From: Deltaproteobacteria bacterium
GTDB taxonomy: Bacteria; Lernaellota; Lernaellaia; JACKCT01
Direction of reading: 5' to 3'
NCBI GenBank assembly: GCA_020845895.1
Contig: JADLEX010000113.1
Span: 1 to 35,580, forward strand
DNA length: 35,580 bases
Both the position numbers and the translations under genes were made by a program. Below, in pieces: positions 1 through 7,969 of this stretch (its first letter is position 1; every line of letters starts with the position of its first letter). The notes under the pieces are model-generated. The model was given only the letters and a program-made list of their open reading frames with translations. It did no database searches and was not told the origin of the DNA.

Positions 1-142
1 GCCGAACTCCCGGTCGAAAATCGACCAGTCGATCGCCTTGCCGAGCGGAATCAGCTCGTGGCGCTGGTTTTCGGATCTGGTTGACGTGGCTGCGGTAGAG
101 GTCGAAATCCGAGAGCGGCGGGGTTTGCTTTGGCGCCAGCTG
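1..142 (-). pseudogene. IS5-family transposase, N-terminal remnant (truncated by window edge and frameshifted)
   Basis: Read on the minus strand, two adjoining frames give PPLSDFDLYRSHVNQI and then NQRHELIPLGKAIDWS followed by IFDREFG. This resembles the N-terminal domain (DUF772) of IS5-family transposases, with its 'RHELV.LA..IDW' core. The two halves are in different frames; removing one base from the TTTT run at 68-71 joins them. The frame is closed upstream by a stop at 143-145 and no ATG is visible, so the start is missing or degraded. The rest of the gene would lie left of position 1. Family assignment rests on motif recognition only. It is probably a dead insertion-sequence fragment. 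Confidence 0.6.
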
Positions 143-387
143 TCACCGGTTTTGGGGGTTGTTATGCCCGATTCCCGGTGAAAAGAACTAGCACAAAATC
201 GACTATTTGTCCAGTGTTTTCAATCAATTAAGGCTTTTTTCAGGGACGACGCATGACGGGAGAGGGTGGCGTCTTCGATCCTGTCTTCGACCCTGAGGCT
301 CGGACCCGAATGGATCTTCGCGGGACGAGGTGAGGGTTCCGGCATCGTATTGCAGACGCGCTCGTCGGCGCTGACCGATCCATTTCG
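143..387. other. Non-coding spacer between transposase remnant and lipoprotein gene
   Basis: No convincing gene is present. Positions 150-245 are AT-richer than the main GC-rich genome and could include the outer end of the decayed insertion sequence, but no paired terminal inverted repeat can be shown because the other end is outside the window. No clear terminator for the minus-strand lipoprotein gene is seen here. Confidence 0.5.
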
Positions 388-1029
388 TTATTCTACCGAC
401 GACCGCACACACCTGACCAGATGTCCGAGGTCTCCACCTTCCGAATCGTCTCCTGTTTCGCATGAACCGACTCCGCCGGATTCATATCTCAAACACCATC
501 GGTTCTCAGTTGTGTTTGATCGCGGAGTGGAGGACCAGAACCAACCACAAGGAGCATCAAGTTCTTCAGCGCCATAACACCATTCATTTGGCCCCTTACC
601 ATACGAGCATCCTACGCAAGAGTCATTCTCACACGATTCACTGTCATAGCACTCATCCGTCGCCGCGCAGTCACCGCCTGCCATTGTCGCCGCGCAACCT
701 CGCACAAGGCTTCGCAGCTCCGAGATGGTCGGCAAGCGCCAGTCCGAAAAATTCCCCAGTGTCAGCACATCGCAATATTCCTCAGCGGCCCCGTATCTGC
801 GCCTGTCGCAAGAGCGCCCAGTCTGCCAGAGGAGGCCGGTGGAAACGTCCTCCCAGGTACCGCCGATGAACTCCTGATCGCTGCAGAGGTCGGCATCGTC
901 ATCCGGGTCTTGACCGTCGTCATCGTCATCGCTTTCGACGTCGTTGTCGTTGTCGTTGTCATCGCCTCCGCATGCATGGCTGAAGAGAACGAACAGCCCT
1001 ATTCCGATAACGAATAGTGCAAGTCGCAT
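388..1029 (-). CDS. DUF1566 (Lcl C-terminal domain) lipoprotein
   Basis: This 213-residue exported protein has a hydrophobic signal segment at residues 4-17 and Cys20 in the context SHAC, a non-canonical lipobox. An Asp/Asn-rich linker follows at about residues 22-47, typical of surface lipoproteins in deltaproteobacterial-grade genomes. The remainder matches the DUF1566/Lcl C-terminal pattern: 'W.DVSTGLLWQ', 'FSDWRLPTISELRSL', a cysteine-rich middle, 'WFWSST' and a terminal 'RCVR'. The domain is found in cell-surface proteins related to C-type lectin-like folds; the ligand is unknown. The ATG at 1029 is preceded by AAAGGA, and the gene starts 13 bases after the stop of the upstream metalloprotease gene, so it is probably the last gene of a three-gene unit. 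Lipid attachment is inferred, not certain. Confidence 0.8.
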   Translation of the reverse strand: MRLALFVIGIGLFVLFSHACGGDDNDNDNDVESDDDDDGQDPDDDADLCSDQEFIGGTWEDVSTGLLWQTGRSCDRRRYGAAEEYCDVLTLGNFSDWRLPTISELRSLVRGCAATMAGGDCAATDECYDSESCENDSCVGCSYGKGPNEWCYGAEELDAPCGWFWSSTPRSNTTENRWCLRYESGGVGSCETGDDSEGGDLGHLVRCVRSSVE

Positions 1030-1042
1030 GTTGGGGTTCCTT

Positions 1043-2212
1043 TCACTGACCGATCCCGTTGAAGTCCGCCCAGTCGTCCCAAACGGACTCGCTGACGCCG
1101 AAATCCATTGCGGCGTCCTTTATCAAATAATACACATCGTACCAAGGGTCCCAGTTCTCCGGATTGGATATATTATATATTTGTGCGATGTCCGAAACAG
1201 CGTAACCTTCGTCGCTATACATATCCCACCAAAAATGCACCCAGTCCCACTCCGTCGCACGACCAAAACACGTTTGACAGCAGTTCCCCTCTGAAATCCA
1301 ATTGCCGTCGTTTTCGCAAGATTCATTATTGTCATTGTAGTCACAATCTGCGCCACCTGCATCATTCCATGCAGCCACCATGTAAAATTCTGCAAACCCC
1401 TCCCACGAAGCACAACTTTGATACTCGAGACATCTGTTACAATGACACGTGTCACAAAAACGACTATCCCAGCAATCGCCAGTCCCCTCATAGGTGCAAT
1501 CATTCGTATGTCCATCGTTTCCATTTTTTTGATAAAGTATCTCATGTCCTGTTTCATGCGTTATGGTTGACTTTCTGTCAAGGTCATCTGGTCCGATCAT
1601 GATCCGATGATTTCCTCCATTCACTTGAAAACAGGAATTCGTGGACCCAGGGCACGGATCGGTAAAATACGTAATATCCAAGTTTGACAAGCCAGCATGG
1701 CGCCTGTCCACGGCCCAGCCCGCAGCCGCGAGGACGTTTGAAACCTTGAACGTGGAGTTGTACTGATGCACCAATGTATAAGTTCCATCGCGAAGCGGGT
1801 TCCAACTCGCACTCAGAACCTGCGCATGCCAAACCGGGTCCAAATAGTTGTCATAAACTTTTATCTCGTTGTTATTGCTCAACCGCGCCGCGGCATATAC
1901 TTTGATTTCAAAATCGTGAGCCGAATCCAGAGATAGTGTTGGCGTGCAATTTCCCGGGTTTGTGTAGGAGTTATAAATGACGCTACTTGTATCATTATCG
2001 CGCACACGCACATGTGGGCGAATGGCATCGTAGTCGTGCGGCGAAGAGAATTTGTAATAATCTCCCATCTCCCAATCTTCAAAATGCGTTTCATATTTGA
2101 TACAAATTATGATATCGTCGGTCGCGCTCGCCAACGTGACCGCAGAAGGTGACAACACAAACCAGATCACCGCGAGCAGGTGGACCAACGTCGAATTTCT
2201 CAGCGAACGCAT
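1043..2212 (-). CDS. Exported zinc metalloprotease-like protein with Cys-rich insert
   Basis: The ATG at 2212 is chosen because GGAGG lies 7 bases upstream and the product then begins with a standard signal peptide (basic MRSLRN, hydrophobic core about residues 9-28). A longer frame to 2356 would run into the preceding gene. The 389-residue product has HETGH at 219-223, a HEXXH zinc site, and EGFAEF starting at Glu271, which could supply the third zinc ligand as in gluzincins. Between them and just after lie twelve cysteines (239 to 315), suggesting a disulfide-rich or second metal-binding insert. The C-terminal 70 residues are rich in Trp and Asp. A secreted peptidase is the likely role; substrate and exact peptidase family are unknown. 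GC is low: 45 and 35 percent on two hand-counted 60-base lines. Confidence 0.72.
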   Translation of the reverse strand: MRSLRNSTLVHLLAVIWFVLSPSAVTLASATDDIIICIKYETHFEDWEMGDYYKFSSPHDYDAIRPHVRVRDNDTSSVIYNSYTNPGNCTPTLSLDSAHDFEIKVYAAARLSNNNEIKVYDNYLDPVWHAQVLSASWNPLRDGTYTLVHQYNSTFKVSNVLAAAGWAVDRRHAGLSNLDITYFTDPCPGSTNSCFQVNGGNHRIMIGPDDLDRKSTITHETGHEILYQKNGNDGHTNDCTYEGTGDCWDSRFCDTCHCNRCLEYQSCASWEGFAEFYMVAAWNDAGGADCDYNDNNESCENDGNWISEGNCCQTCFGRATEWDWVHFWWDMYSDEGYAVSDIAQIYNISNPENWDPWYDVYYLIKDAAMDFGVSESVWDDWADFNGIGQ

Positions 2213-2240
2213 AGCAAGCCTCCATTTTGCGTCAGTTGCA

Positions 2241-2921
2241 TCAGCGCGCTTCCTCAAGAACAATACCCGGTCCAATCTCCTCGATGAATTCACCTTTTGG
2301 TGTTTCTTCGAGAATTCGTCGGACCACGTCTTGACCTTCGGTTGTCGTGAAACCATACGGATATTTACTTCTGAGGGTGTCGTCGTTGATCAATTCGTAG
2401 TTTTTCAAGTCATCACGATAAACCAGAAAGCGCGTTGGAACTAATTGCGTGTAACGACGGCCGGTCTCCTCACGCGTGGCGCTGACGTAGCCGAGCAATT
2501 TTGTCGCATACTCAAATTGTTTCTCATGAAGGTTTCGGGCGTCACCGATTGAAATTTGAATGGATTTTTCCGAAAGAGGTGCCAGAAAAAACGCGTCTTG
2601 ATAGATTTTCTTCGAAAGGGGCCCGATTCTGGCAGTTATTTGTGCTTCAATATATATGCTTGTGTTTGTTGCTCCGCGAATGATCAAGGTCCCGGTGGGT
2701 GAATATCCATTGTCGCCGAGTAACGACGATTCTTCACTTACCCATGTAACATCTGCTCCCTCGCCCAGCCCTTCCTCTAATCCGTCTTCCGAACTGCCCG
2801 CTTGTACAAGGGTTGTTTTGTCAATTATGCTTTCGCCATCGTCAACGCTAAGATTGGATAATTGAAACACAATGATTCCTGTTAACAACAGGCCGATTGA
2901 CGTCGCTAGTATTAACCTCAT
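2241..2921 (-). CDS. Hypothetical protein with N-terminal membrane anchor
   Basis: This 226-residue protein is not recognised. Residues 3-20 form a hydrophobic segment that could be a signal peptide or anchor; no lipobox cysteine is seen. The acidic, Gly/Glu-rich stretch at about 43-57 looks like a flexible linker. The rest is soluble and would be periplasmic or extracellular. The ATG at 2921 is preceded by GGGAGA at good spacing. It is the first gene of the low-GC minus-strand unit, and its stop lies 28 bases before the metalloprotease start, so joint transcription is likely. No catalytic motif is visible; a partner, substrate or inhibitor of the protease is possible but only a guess from position. 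Confidence 0.65.
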   Translation of the reverse strand: MRLILATSIGLLLTGIIVFQLSNLSVDDGESIIDKTTLVQAGSSEDGLEEGLGEGADVTWVSEESSLLGDNGYSPTGTLIIRGATNTSIYIEAQITARIGPLSKKIYQDAFFLAPLSEKSIQISIGDARNLHEKQFEYATKLLGYVSATREETGRRYTQLVPTRFLVYRDDLKNYELINDDTLRSKYPYGFTTTEGQDVVRRILEETPKGEFIEEIGPGIVLEEAR

Positions 2922-3506
2922 AATGTTCTCCCAACGTCAGGTGGTTGCAAGGGAATGCCGCGCTGCGGCAGATCGACCGGGAAATCACGGTCACACTCGC
3001 AGTCCAAGCGCTCCATGAAGCTACGCCGCGAGGCGGCACCCCCGCGCGGCAAATTGCCTACTCGACGATGAGCCAAGACAGAGCATCCGAAAAAGGGGTC
3101 TGTCTTTCGATTCGAAGGATGGAATAGGAGGGTGAAGGGGCGACGGGGGCGTGTCGGTTCGGGGCCATTCTTGCGCGGACGCAAGCCGAATTGTTTGCGC
3201 CGAAGCATTTGTGAAGGGCCTTTTCGTCGCCGGGTCGAAGCTATCGGCCACTCATCCCATGCAGATTTCGCAACTGGATTAGTGTAGCGCAGTCGTGATT
3301 CATATGTCAAACAAAAAATCAAGTACTTTTGGGGGAGCAAAGCTGGCCGTTATTCGTCGACACCCCTCAGCCCCAAATTCCTGGCCGCACGCCTCGAACA
3401 TGGCGGCAGCCCGCACGCGTCGAACGAGAACGTGTGGCCGAGACGGCGCTCGGCGGTCCCACGGATCACTTTGATCGCGCGGTCGCGGCGGTGGGGACCG
3501 CCAAAA
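2922..3506. other. Intergenic stretch with no supported gene
   Basis: This spacer lies between the divergent low-GC unit and proS. Open frames exist on both strands but have low-complexity Arg/Pro-rich products, no ribosome-binding sites and no recognisable domain. A small perfect inverted repeat, TGCCGC-GCT-GCGGCA, lies at 2956-2970, where it could sit in the leader of the minus-strand unit. Base composition changes here from the low-GC unit to the GC-rich backbone, so this may be the junction of an inserted segment. Confidence 0.5.
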
Positions 3507-3535
3507 TTGACGCCCGCGCGTCGAACCCCTATAAG
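3507..3535 (+). promoter_or_regulatory. Sigma-70-type promoter for proS
   Basis: TTGACG at 3507-3512 and TATAAG at 3530-3535 are separated by exactly 17 bases, five of six consensus matches in each box. Transcription would start near 3542, giving a leader of about 30 bases with AAGGA at 3559-3563 before the proS ATG at 3571. Confidence 0.65.
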
Positions 3536-3570
3536 GTCCGCGAACCGGCTCCCATTGCAAGGAACGATCG

Positions 3571-5289
3571 ATGCGCTATTCGCGGATGCTCATCCCCACG
3601 CTCAAGGAAAACCCCTCCGAGGCCGAGGTCGTCAGTCACACGCTCATGATGCGCGCGGGATTGATCCGGAAACTCGCGGCCGGCATCTACGACGTGTTAC
3701 CGCTCGGGTTGCGGTCGTTTCGCAAGTTCGAGGCGATCGTTCGCGAGGAGATGAACCGCGCGGGGGCGCAGGAAGTCGTATTGCCGGTCATCCAGCCCGC
3801 CGAACTGTGGCAGGAGACGGGCCGCTGGCAGAAATACGGTCCGGAACTGCTGCGCATCAAGGATCGGCACGGCCGCGAGTTCTGCTTTTCGCCGACCGCC
3901 GAAGAGGTCATCACCAACGTCGTGCGACGCGACGTGCGCTCGTACCGGCAGCTTCCGATCAACCTCTACCAGATCCACACGAAGTTTCGCGACGAGATCC
4001 GCCCTCGCTTCGGCCTGATGCGTGGCCGCGAATTCGTGATGAAAGACGCTTACTCCTTCGACGCCGACGAGCCCGGCGCCGACAAGAGCTACGACGCGAT
4101 GCGCAAGGCGTATCACCGGATCTTCGAGCGCTGCGGCCTTCGTTTTCGAGCCGTCGCCGCGGACTCGGGCCAGATCGGCGGCGCGTTTTCGTCCGAGTTC
4201 ATGGTGCTCGCCGCGACGGGCGAATCCGCCGTCGCGTCGTGCGATGCGTGCTCCTACGCGGCAAATCTGGAGAAGGCGTCCACGCGCCCACCGGTGGGCG
4301 CCGAAAAGCCCGCTTCGCCCGCGGCGCTCACGCGCGTCGATACCCCCGGTGCGCGAACGATCGAAGAGGTCACGGCGTTTCTGGGCAAGACGGCCGATCA
4401 ACTCCTCAAGACGCTCATCTTCGTCGCCGATGGCACGCCGGTCGCCGTGCTCGTTCGCGGGGACCGCGAACTCAACTACGTCAAGCTGCAAAACCTGCTG
4501 GGCGCGGACGAGCTGCTGATGGCCGATCCCGAGACCACGCAGCGCGTCACCGGCGCTCCGGTCGGATTCGCCGGACCGATCGGGCTCTCCATCCGCGTCA
4601 TCGCCGATCTCGAAGTCGAGCACATGGCCGACTTCGTCGTCGGTGCGAACGAGGCCGACGCGCATTTCACGGGCTGTAACATCGGTCGCGATTTCCCCGC
4701 GCCCGCGTTCGCCGATTTGCGCAACGTGGTCGACGGCGACGCATGCCCCGTGTGCGAGGGACGCTTGCAACTCGACCGCGGCATCGAGGTCGGGCACATC
4801 TTCAAGCTCGGCACGAAATACTCGGAGTCGATGCACTGCGTGGTGCTGAACGACAAGGGCGAGGAAGTGCCGGTCGTGATGGGCTGTTACGGAATCGGCA
4901 TTGGACGCACGGTCGCCGCCTCGATCGAGCAGAACCACGACGACGCGGGAATCATCTGGCCGATGCCGCTCGCGCCGTATCACGTCGCGCTCATCGCGGC
5001 GTCGCCCAAGGACGACGTTTTGGCCTTCGCGGAGAAACTCCACGACGACCTCGAGGCGGCGGGCGTCGAGGTGCTCTACGACGACCGCGACGAGCGCGCG
5101 GGCGTGAAGTTCAAGGACGCGGATCTGATCGGGTTGCCGCTGCGCCTGACGGTCGGCGCGAAGGGGCTGGCCGAGGGGTTCGTCGAACTCAAGCGCCGCG
5201 CCGAACCGGGAGCGCCCTTCGAGCCCGTGCCCGTCGCCGATGTTGTCGAGCGGGTCCGGTCGCTGGTCGCGGGTGCGATGAACGTGTGA
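3571..5289 (+). CDS. proS: Prolyl-tRNA synthetase, bacterial type with editing insertion
   Basis: ProS charges tRNA-Pro with proline in the cytoplasm. The 572-residue product has the usual length of the bacterial form (ProRS with INS domain). It begins [13 protein letters not shown], then shows class II motif 2 in '[17 protein letters not shown]' (about residues 140-157) and motif 3 in 'GCYGIGIGR' (about 438-446). The INS editing domain that removes mischarged alanine lies between them (about residues 225-400), followed by the C-terminal anticodon-binding domain ('[14 protein letters not shown]'). The ATG has AAGGA 7 bases upstream and a good promoter in front. pyrF starts 4 bases after its stop, so the two are probably cotranscribed. 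No missing key residue was noticed. Confidence 0.97.
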   Translation: MRYSRMLIPTLKENPSEAEVVSHTLMMRAGLIRKLAAGIYDVLPLGLRSFRKFEAIVREEMNRAGAQEVVLPVIQPAELWQETGRWQKYGPELLRIKDRHGREFCFSPTAEEVITNVVRRDVRSYRQLPINLYQIHTKFRDEIRPRFGLMRGREFVMKDAYSFDADEPGADKSYDAMRKAYHRIFERCGLRFRAVAADSGQIGGAFSSEFMVLAATGESAVASCDACSYAANLEKASTRPPVGAEKPASPAALTRVDTPGARTIEEVTAFLGKTADQLLKTLIFVADGTPVAVLVRGDRELNYVKLQNLLGADELLMADPETTQRVTGAPVGFAGPIGLSIRVIADLEVEHMADFVVGANEADAHFTGCNIGRDFPAPAFADLRNVVDGDACPVCEGRLQLDRGIEVGHIFKLGTKYSESMHCVVLNDKGEEVPVVMGCYGIGIGRTVAASIEQNHDDAGIIWPMPLAPYHVALIAASPKDDVLAFAEKLHDDLEAAGVEVLYDDRDERAGVKFKDADLIGLPLRLTVGAKGLAEGFVELKRRAEPGAPFEPVPVADVVERVRSLVAGAMNV

Positions 5290-5293
5290 GGGC

Positions 5294-5991
5294 ATGACCA
5301 GTCCCATCATCGTCGCGCTGGATTTTCCGATGCCGCCCGGGCGCGCGACGTCGCCGCTCGGCTGGTCAGCCACGTCGGCGCGATCAAGATCGGGTTCGAG
5401 CTGTTCGTGTCCGAGGGACCGGCTCTGGTCGAGCGGTTCGTCGCCGATGGTCATCGGGTTTTTCTCGATCTCAAATTTCACGACATCCCCAACACCATCG
5501 CCCAGGCCGTGCGCGCGGCGAAGCGGCTCCGCGTCTGGATGACGAACGTGCATGCGTCGGGCGGCGGCGACATGATGCGCGCCGCGGCCGAGGCGGCCCG
5601 TGACGAAGCCGCGAAGTGCGGCCAGACCGCGCCGCTGGTCATCGCGGTCACGGTCCTGACGAGTCTCGCCGACAGCGACCTCGCGCGGATCGGAATGGCG
5701 GGAACGTCCGACGACGCGGCGGCGCGTTTGGCGATGGCGGCACGCGAAGCCGGCCTCGACGGTGTGGTCTGCTCGGCGCGCGAAGCGGCGCGAATCAAGC
5801 GCGAAGCCGGTAACGACTTTTTGTGCGTCACGCCGGGAATCCGCCCGCCCTGGTCGCAGGCCGGCGACCAGAAACGCACCGTCACGCCGGCCGAGGCGCT
5901 GGCCGCGGGGGCGGACTATCTCGTCGTCGGTCGGCCCATCACGCGGGCCGACGACCCGGCCGACGCCGCGCGTCGGCTGCTCGGGTCGTAA
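5294..5991 (+). CDS. pyrF: Orotidine 5'-phosphate decarboxylase, interrupted by a one-base frameshift
   Basis: PyrF converts OMP to UMP, the last step of de novo UMP synthesis. From the ATG at 5294 the frame reads MTSPIIVALDFP and then goes wrong. From about 5329 the next frame continues the family pattern: DAARARDVAARLVSHVG, then 'AIKIGFELF', the catalytic signature 'DLKFHDIPNT', 'TPGIRPPW', and the phosphate-binding 'VGRPITRADDP' near the end. One inserted base around 5324-5328 (GATTTTCC) would restore a product of about 232 residues, the usual length. All catalytic residues are intact, so this may be a homopolymer sequencing error rather than a true pseudogene. It lies 4 bases after proS and in the same direction. 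Confidence 0.88.
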
Positions 5992-6402
5992 CCGACCGGG
6001 AAATTTCACGAAATTTGCCGACTCGGATGTGGGACGAATCCCCACCTCTCCCCCGCAGTTCATCCCGACCCCCCACCGAACTCACGCGTCTTTCGGAATA
6101 GAAGCTCGACCTCCAGGCCAATCGGGTCGGGAATCCGAGATTTCGTGGCTTCTCACCGTCCGTTGAGAGTCCATAGCAAGCCTTGCGAAAATCGACCAAC
6201 ACTTTTCCCCACCGATGTCCACAGCTGTGGATATCAAAAATTCTCGATATTTTTCGCTAAGATAGAGATGTCTGTCCGTGAATCTCCGAATCCGCTCTGC
6301 GGCCATCCCTGTCACCGAAAATTGCCAATAATCCCTTGATTTTTCTGACAATTTTTGAACCCTGGGGTGTAGATCACCCCTTTCTCTCACGTCAGATAGT
6401 TC
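5992..6402. other. Spacer upstream of the dcw cluster
   Basis: There is no gene in this stretch of about 480 bases before mraZ. It is clearly AT-richer than its surroundings from about 6180 to 6360. It contains a DnaA-box-like palindrome (6203-6234) and a short GC hairpin, GGGGTG-TAGAT-CACCCC (6364-6380), followed by TTTCTCT. A TAAGAT hexamer at 6258-6263 resembles a -10 box but has no matching -35. The region is the natural place for the promoter and control sites of the cluster. Confidence 0.55.
6203..6234. promoter_or_regulatory. DnaA-box-like palindromic site
   Basis: TCCACAGCTGTGGA at 6218-6231 is a perfect 14-base palindrome. TGTGGATAT at 6226-6234 is, on the other strand, an 8 of 9 match to the DnaA box TTATCCACA. 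ATGTCCACA (6215-6223) and TTTTCCCCA (6203-6211) are weaker 7 of 9 matches. It could bind DnaA and couple division gene expression to replication, or bind another dimeric regulator; this is inference from sequence likeness only. Confidence 0.4.
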
Positions 6403-6471
6403 TTGACAGGTGGGGATTTGTGTGCGATCGTGTCGGCGATCCCCATTTCATGGGTCTGGTGGGCCGAGTTC
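6403..6471 (+). promoter_or_regulatory. Possible dcw cluster promoter and MraZ control region
   Basis: A perfect -35-like TTGACA lies at 6403-6408. At 17 bases the -10 position would be GATCGT (6426-6431), a poor match, so the promoter is tentative. Two TGGG motifs lie just before the mraZ start (about 6449 and 6458) and TGGGG lies at 6411. MraZ of other bacteria binds repeated TGGG-type sites upstream of its own gene, but the spacing here does not fit the Escherichia coli pattern cleanly. Confidence 0.3.
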
Positions 6472-6933
6472 ATGCCGGAAAATGGAGAGCGACTCCTCGG
6501 CGGGCGATTCACGATGAGCATGGATGCCAAGGGGCGTCTGGCGCTGCCGGCCTCCCTGCGCGAACAGCTCGGCGACGCCCTCGACCGCCCGCTTTGGATC
6601 ACCAACGGCGATCGCTGCTTGGAAATCTACCCCCACGACGAATGGGAAGCTTTCGTCCGACGGGTCCAGGCCATGCCGCCCAAGGCGCAGCTCACGCGCG
6701 AGATCATGATCTACTACGTGTCCGCGGCGCAGCCGATCACCCTCGACAAGGCGGGGCGGATTCTGGTGCCGCCCAGTCTTCGCGAGGAGGCGGGTCTGCG
6801 GGGCGAGGTGGTGGTCGTGGGGATGTCGCAGACGATCGAGATCTACAACGCGGAGGTCTTCCGGCAGGTTTTCAGCCGGTCCCGGGAGAATTTCGCCGCG
6901 AATATCAGCGGTATGTCGGAACCTTTGAAATGA
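6472..6933 (+). CDS. mraZ: Transcriptional regulator MraZ
   Basis: MraZ is an AbrB/SpoVT-fold DNA-binding protein that controls the dcw cluster. The 153-residue product has the two tandem MraZ repeats: 'MDAKGRLALPASLR' near residues 15-28 and 'LDKAGRILVPPSLR' near 94-107. These contain the paired DxKGR/DKxGR DNA-binding loops. The ATG at 6472 is chosen because it puts the first repeat close to the N-terminus, as in the family; an open frame extends upstream to TTG 6403, but that hexamer is also the best -35 candidate. The N-terminus (MPENGERLLGGRF) is a few residues longer than in E. coli MraZ. As first gene of the cluster it probably represses its own transcription; rsmH follows after 77 bases. 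Confidence 0.93.
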   Translation: MPENGERLLGGRFTMSMDAKGRLALPASLREQLGDALDRPLWITNGDRCLEIYPHDEWEAFVRRVQAMPPKAQLTREIMIYYVSAAQPITLDKAGRILVPPSLREEAGLRGEVVVVGMSQTIEIYNAEVFRQVFSRSRENFAANISGMSEPLK

Positions 6934-7010
6934 CGGTGCGGGAAATGACATTGGGCGGCGGCAATTCGGCATGTGATTTTTCCGGGCTGGCCCACCGGGT
7001 GGTTTGAGGG

Positions 7011-7958
7011 ATGACGGACGGCGCTTGGCATAGCTCCGTCCTGCTCGAAAACGCGATGCGATGGTTACGGGTCCTGCCCGAGGGGACCTACCTCGACGCA
7101 ACCGTGGGCGCCGGTGGGCACACGGAGGCGATCGCCAGGCGGCTGTCCACCGGAATCGTGATCGGCATGGATCGGGACCACACAGCTTTGGATATCGCCC
7201 GGCGACGGCTCGAACCGTTGCGGGATCGCGTGCGTCTGGTGCATGGCGCGTTCGCCGATGTGAACGCGGCGCTCGCGGACGCCGGGGTCCCGGCGCTCGA
7301 CGGCGTTCTCGCCGATTTGGGCGTCAGCTCCATGCAGTTCGACGCGCCCGGGCGTGGATTTTCGTTCGCGTCGGACGCGCCGATCGACATGCGCATGGAC
7401 GGCGACGCGCCGCTCGACGCGCGCACGCTGCTGAAACGGTCGAGCGAGGCCGAAATCGCGCGCATTCTTTTTGAATACGGCGAAGAGCGGCATGCCCGGC
7501 GCATCGCCCGCGAGATCGTGACGCTGCGCGAATCGGGCGCCGAGTTGACGGGGCGCGCGCTCGCCGACGCGGTTCGTCGCGCGATTCCCAAACGCGAGTG
7601 GGCGGCGTCGCGCATCGATCCCGCGACGCGCACGTTTCAGGCGATCCGCATCGCGGTGAACGACGAGCTCGGGCAGATCGAGGCGTTCCTGCCCGCGGCG
7701 GCGCGCCGGTGCAAGCCCGGAGCGCGTCTGGTCGTGATCTCGTTCCATTCGCTCGAGGACCGGATCGTGAAATCGACCTTTCGCCGGTGGGCGACGGTCG
7801 AGACCGACCCGATCACGGGCCGGCCCGTCGGCGAGCCCTTCGCCCGGATTCTGACGAAAAAACCCGAAATCGCGGACGAGGACGAGGTTCGCGAGAACCC
7901 GCGCGCCCGGAGCGCGAAATTGCGCGCCGTCGAGATCGTCGGCGGCCGGGCAGCCTAG
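7011..7958 (+). CDS. rsmH: 16S rRNA (cytosine(1402)-N(4))-methyltransferase
   Basis: RsmH (MraW) methylates N4 of C1402 in 16S rRNA, in the decoding centre. The 315-residue product has the family's opening 'HSSVLLENAM' and the SAM-binding 'DATVGAGGHTEAI' (about residues 29-41). It also has the diagnostic 'LADLGVSSMQFD', 'PIDMRMD', 'ATRTFQAIRIAVNDEL' and 'VISFHSLEDRIVK'. The C-terminus reads 'NPRARSAKLRAVE', typical of the family. Only a short GAGGG is seen before the ATG at 7011, but moving the start would cut into the conserved N-terminus. It sits between mraZ and ftsL as in most bacteria, and ftsL begins 11 bases after its stop. Confidence 0.97.
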   Translation: MTDGAWHSSVLLENAMRWLRVLPEGTYLDATVGAGGHTEAIARRLSTGIVIGMDRDHTALDIARRRLEPLRDRVRLVHGAFADVNAALADAGVPALDGVLADLGVSSMQFDAPGRGFSFASDAPIDMRMDGDAPLDARTLLKRSSEAEIARILFEYGEERHARRIAREIVTLRESGAELTGRALADAVRRAIPKREWAASRIDPATRTFQAIRIAVNDELGQIEAFLPAAARRCKPGARLVVISFHSLEDRIVKSTFRRWATVETDPITGRPVGEPFARILTKKPEIADEDEVRENPRARSAKLRAVEIVGGRAA

Positions 7959-7969
7959 AGGGAGGACGC

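Noticed and set aside
2945-2962. Sigma-54-like GG...TTGCA sequence upstream of the gene at 2921
   Set aside because: The GG to GC gap is nine bases, not the strict ten, so it should not be functional.
2918-3340. Minus-strand open frame of 140 codons in the spacer before the low-GC unit
   Set aside because: No ribosome-binding site, no recognisable domain, overlaps the start of the hypothetical gene; kept as non-coding.
3697-6063. Very long minus-strand open frame opposite proS and pyrF
   Set aside because: Arg/Asp/His-rich product without domains, fully antisense to a certain gene; typical of high-GC codon bias.
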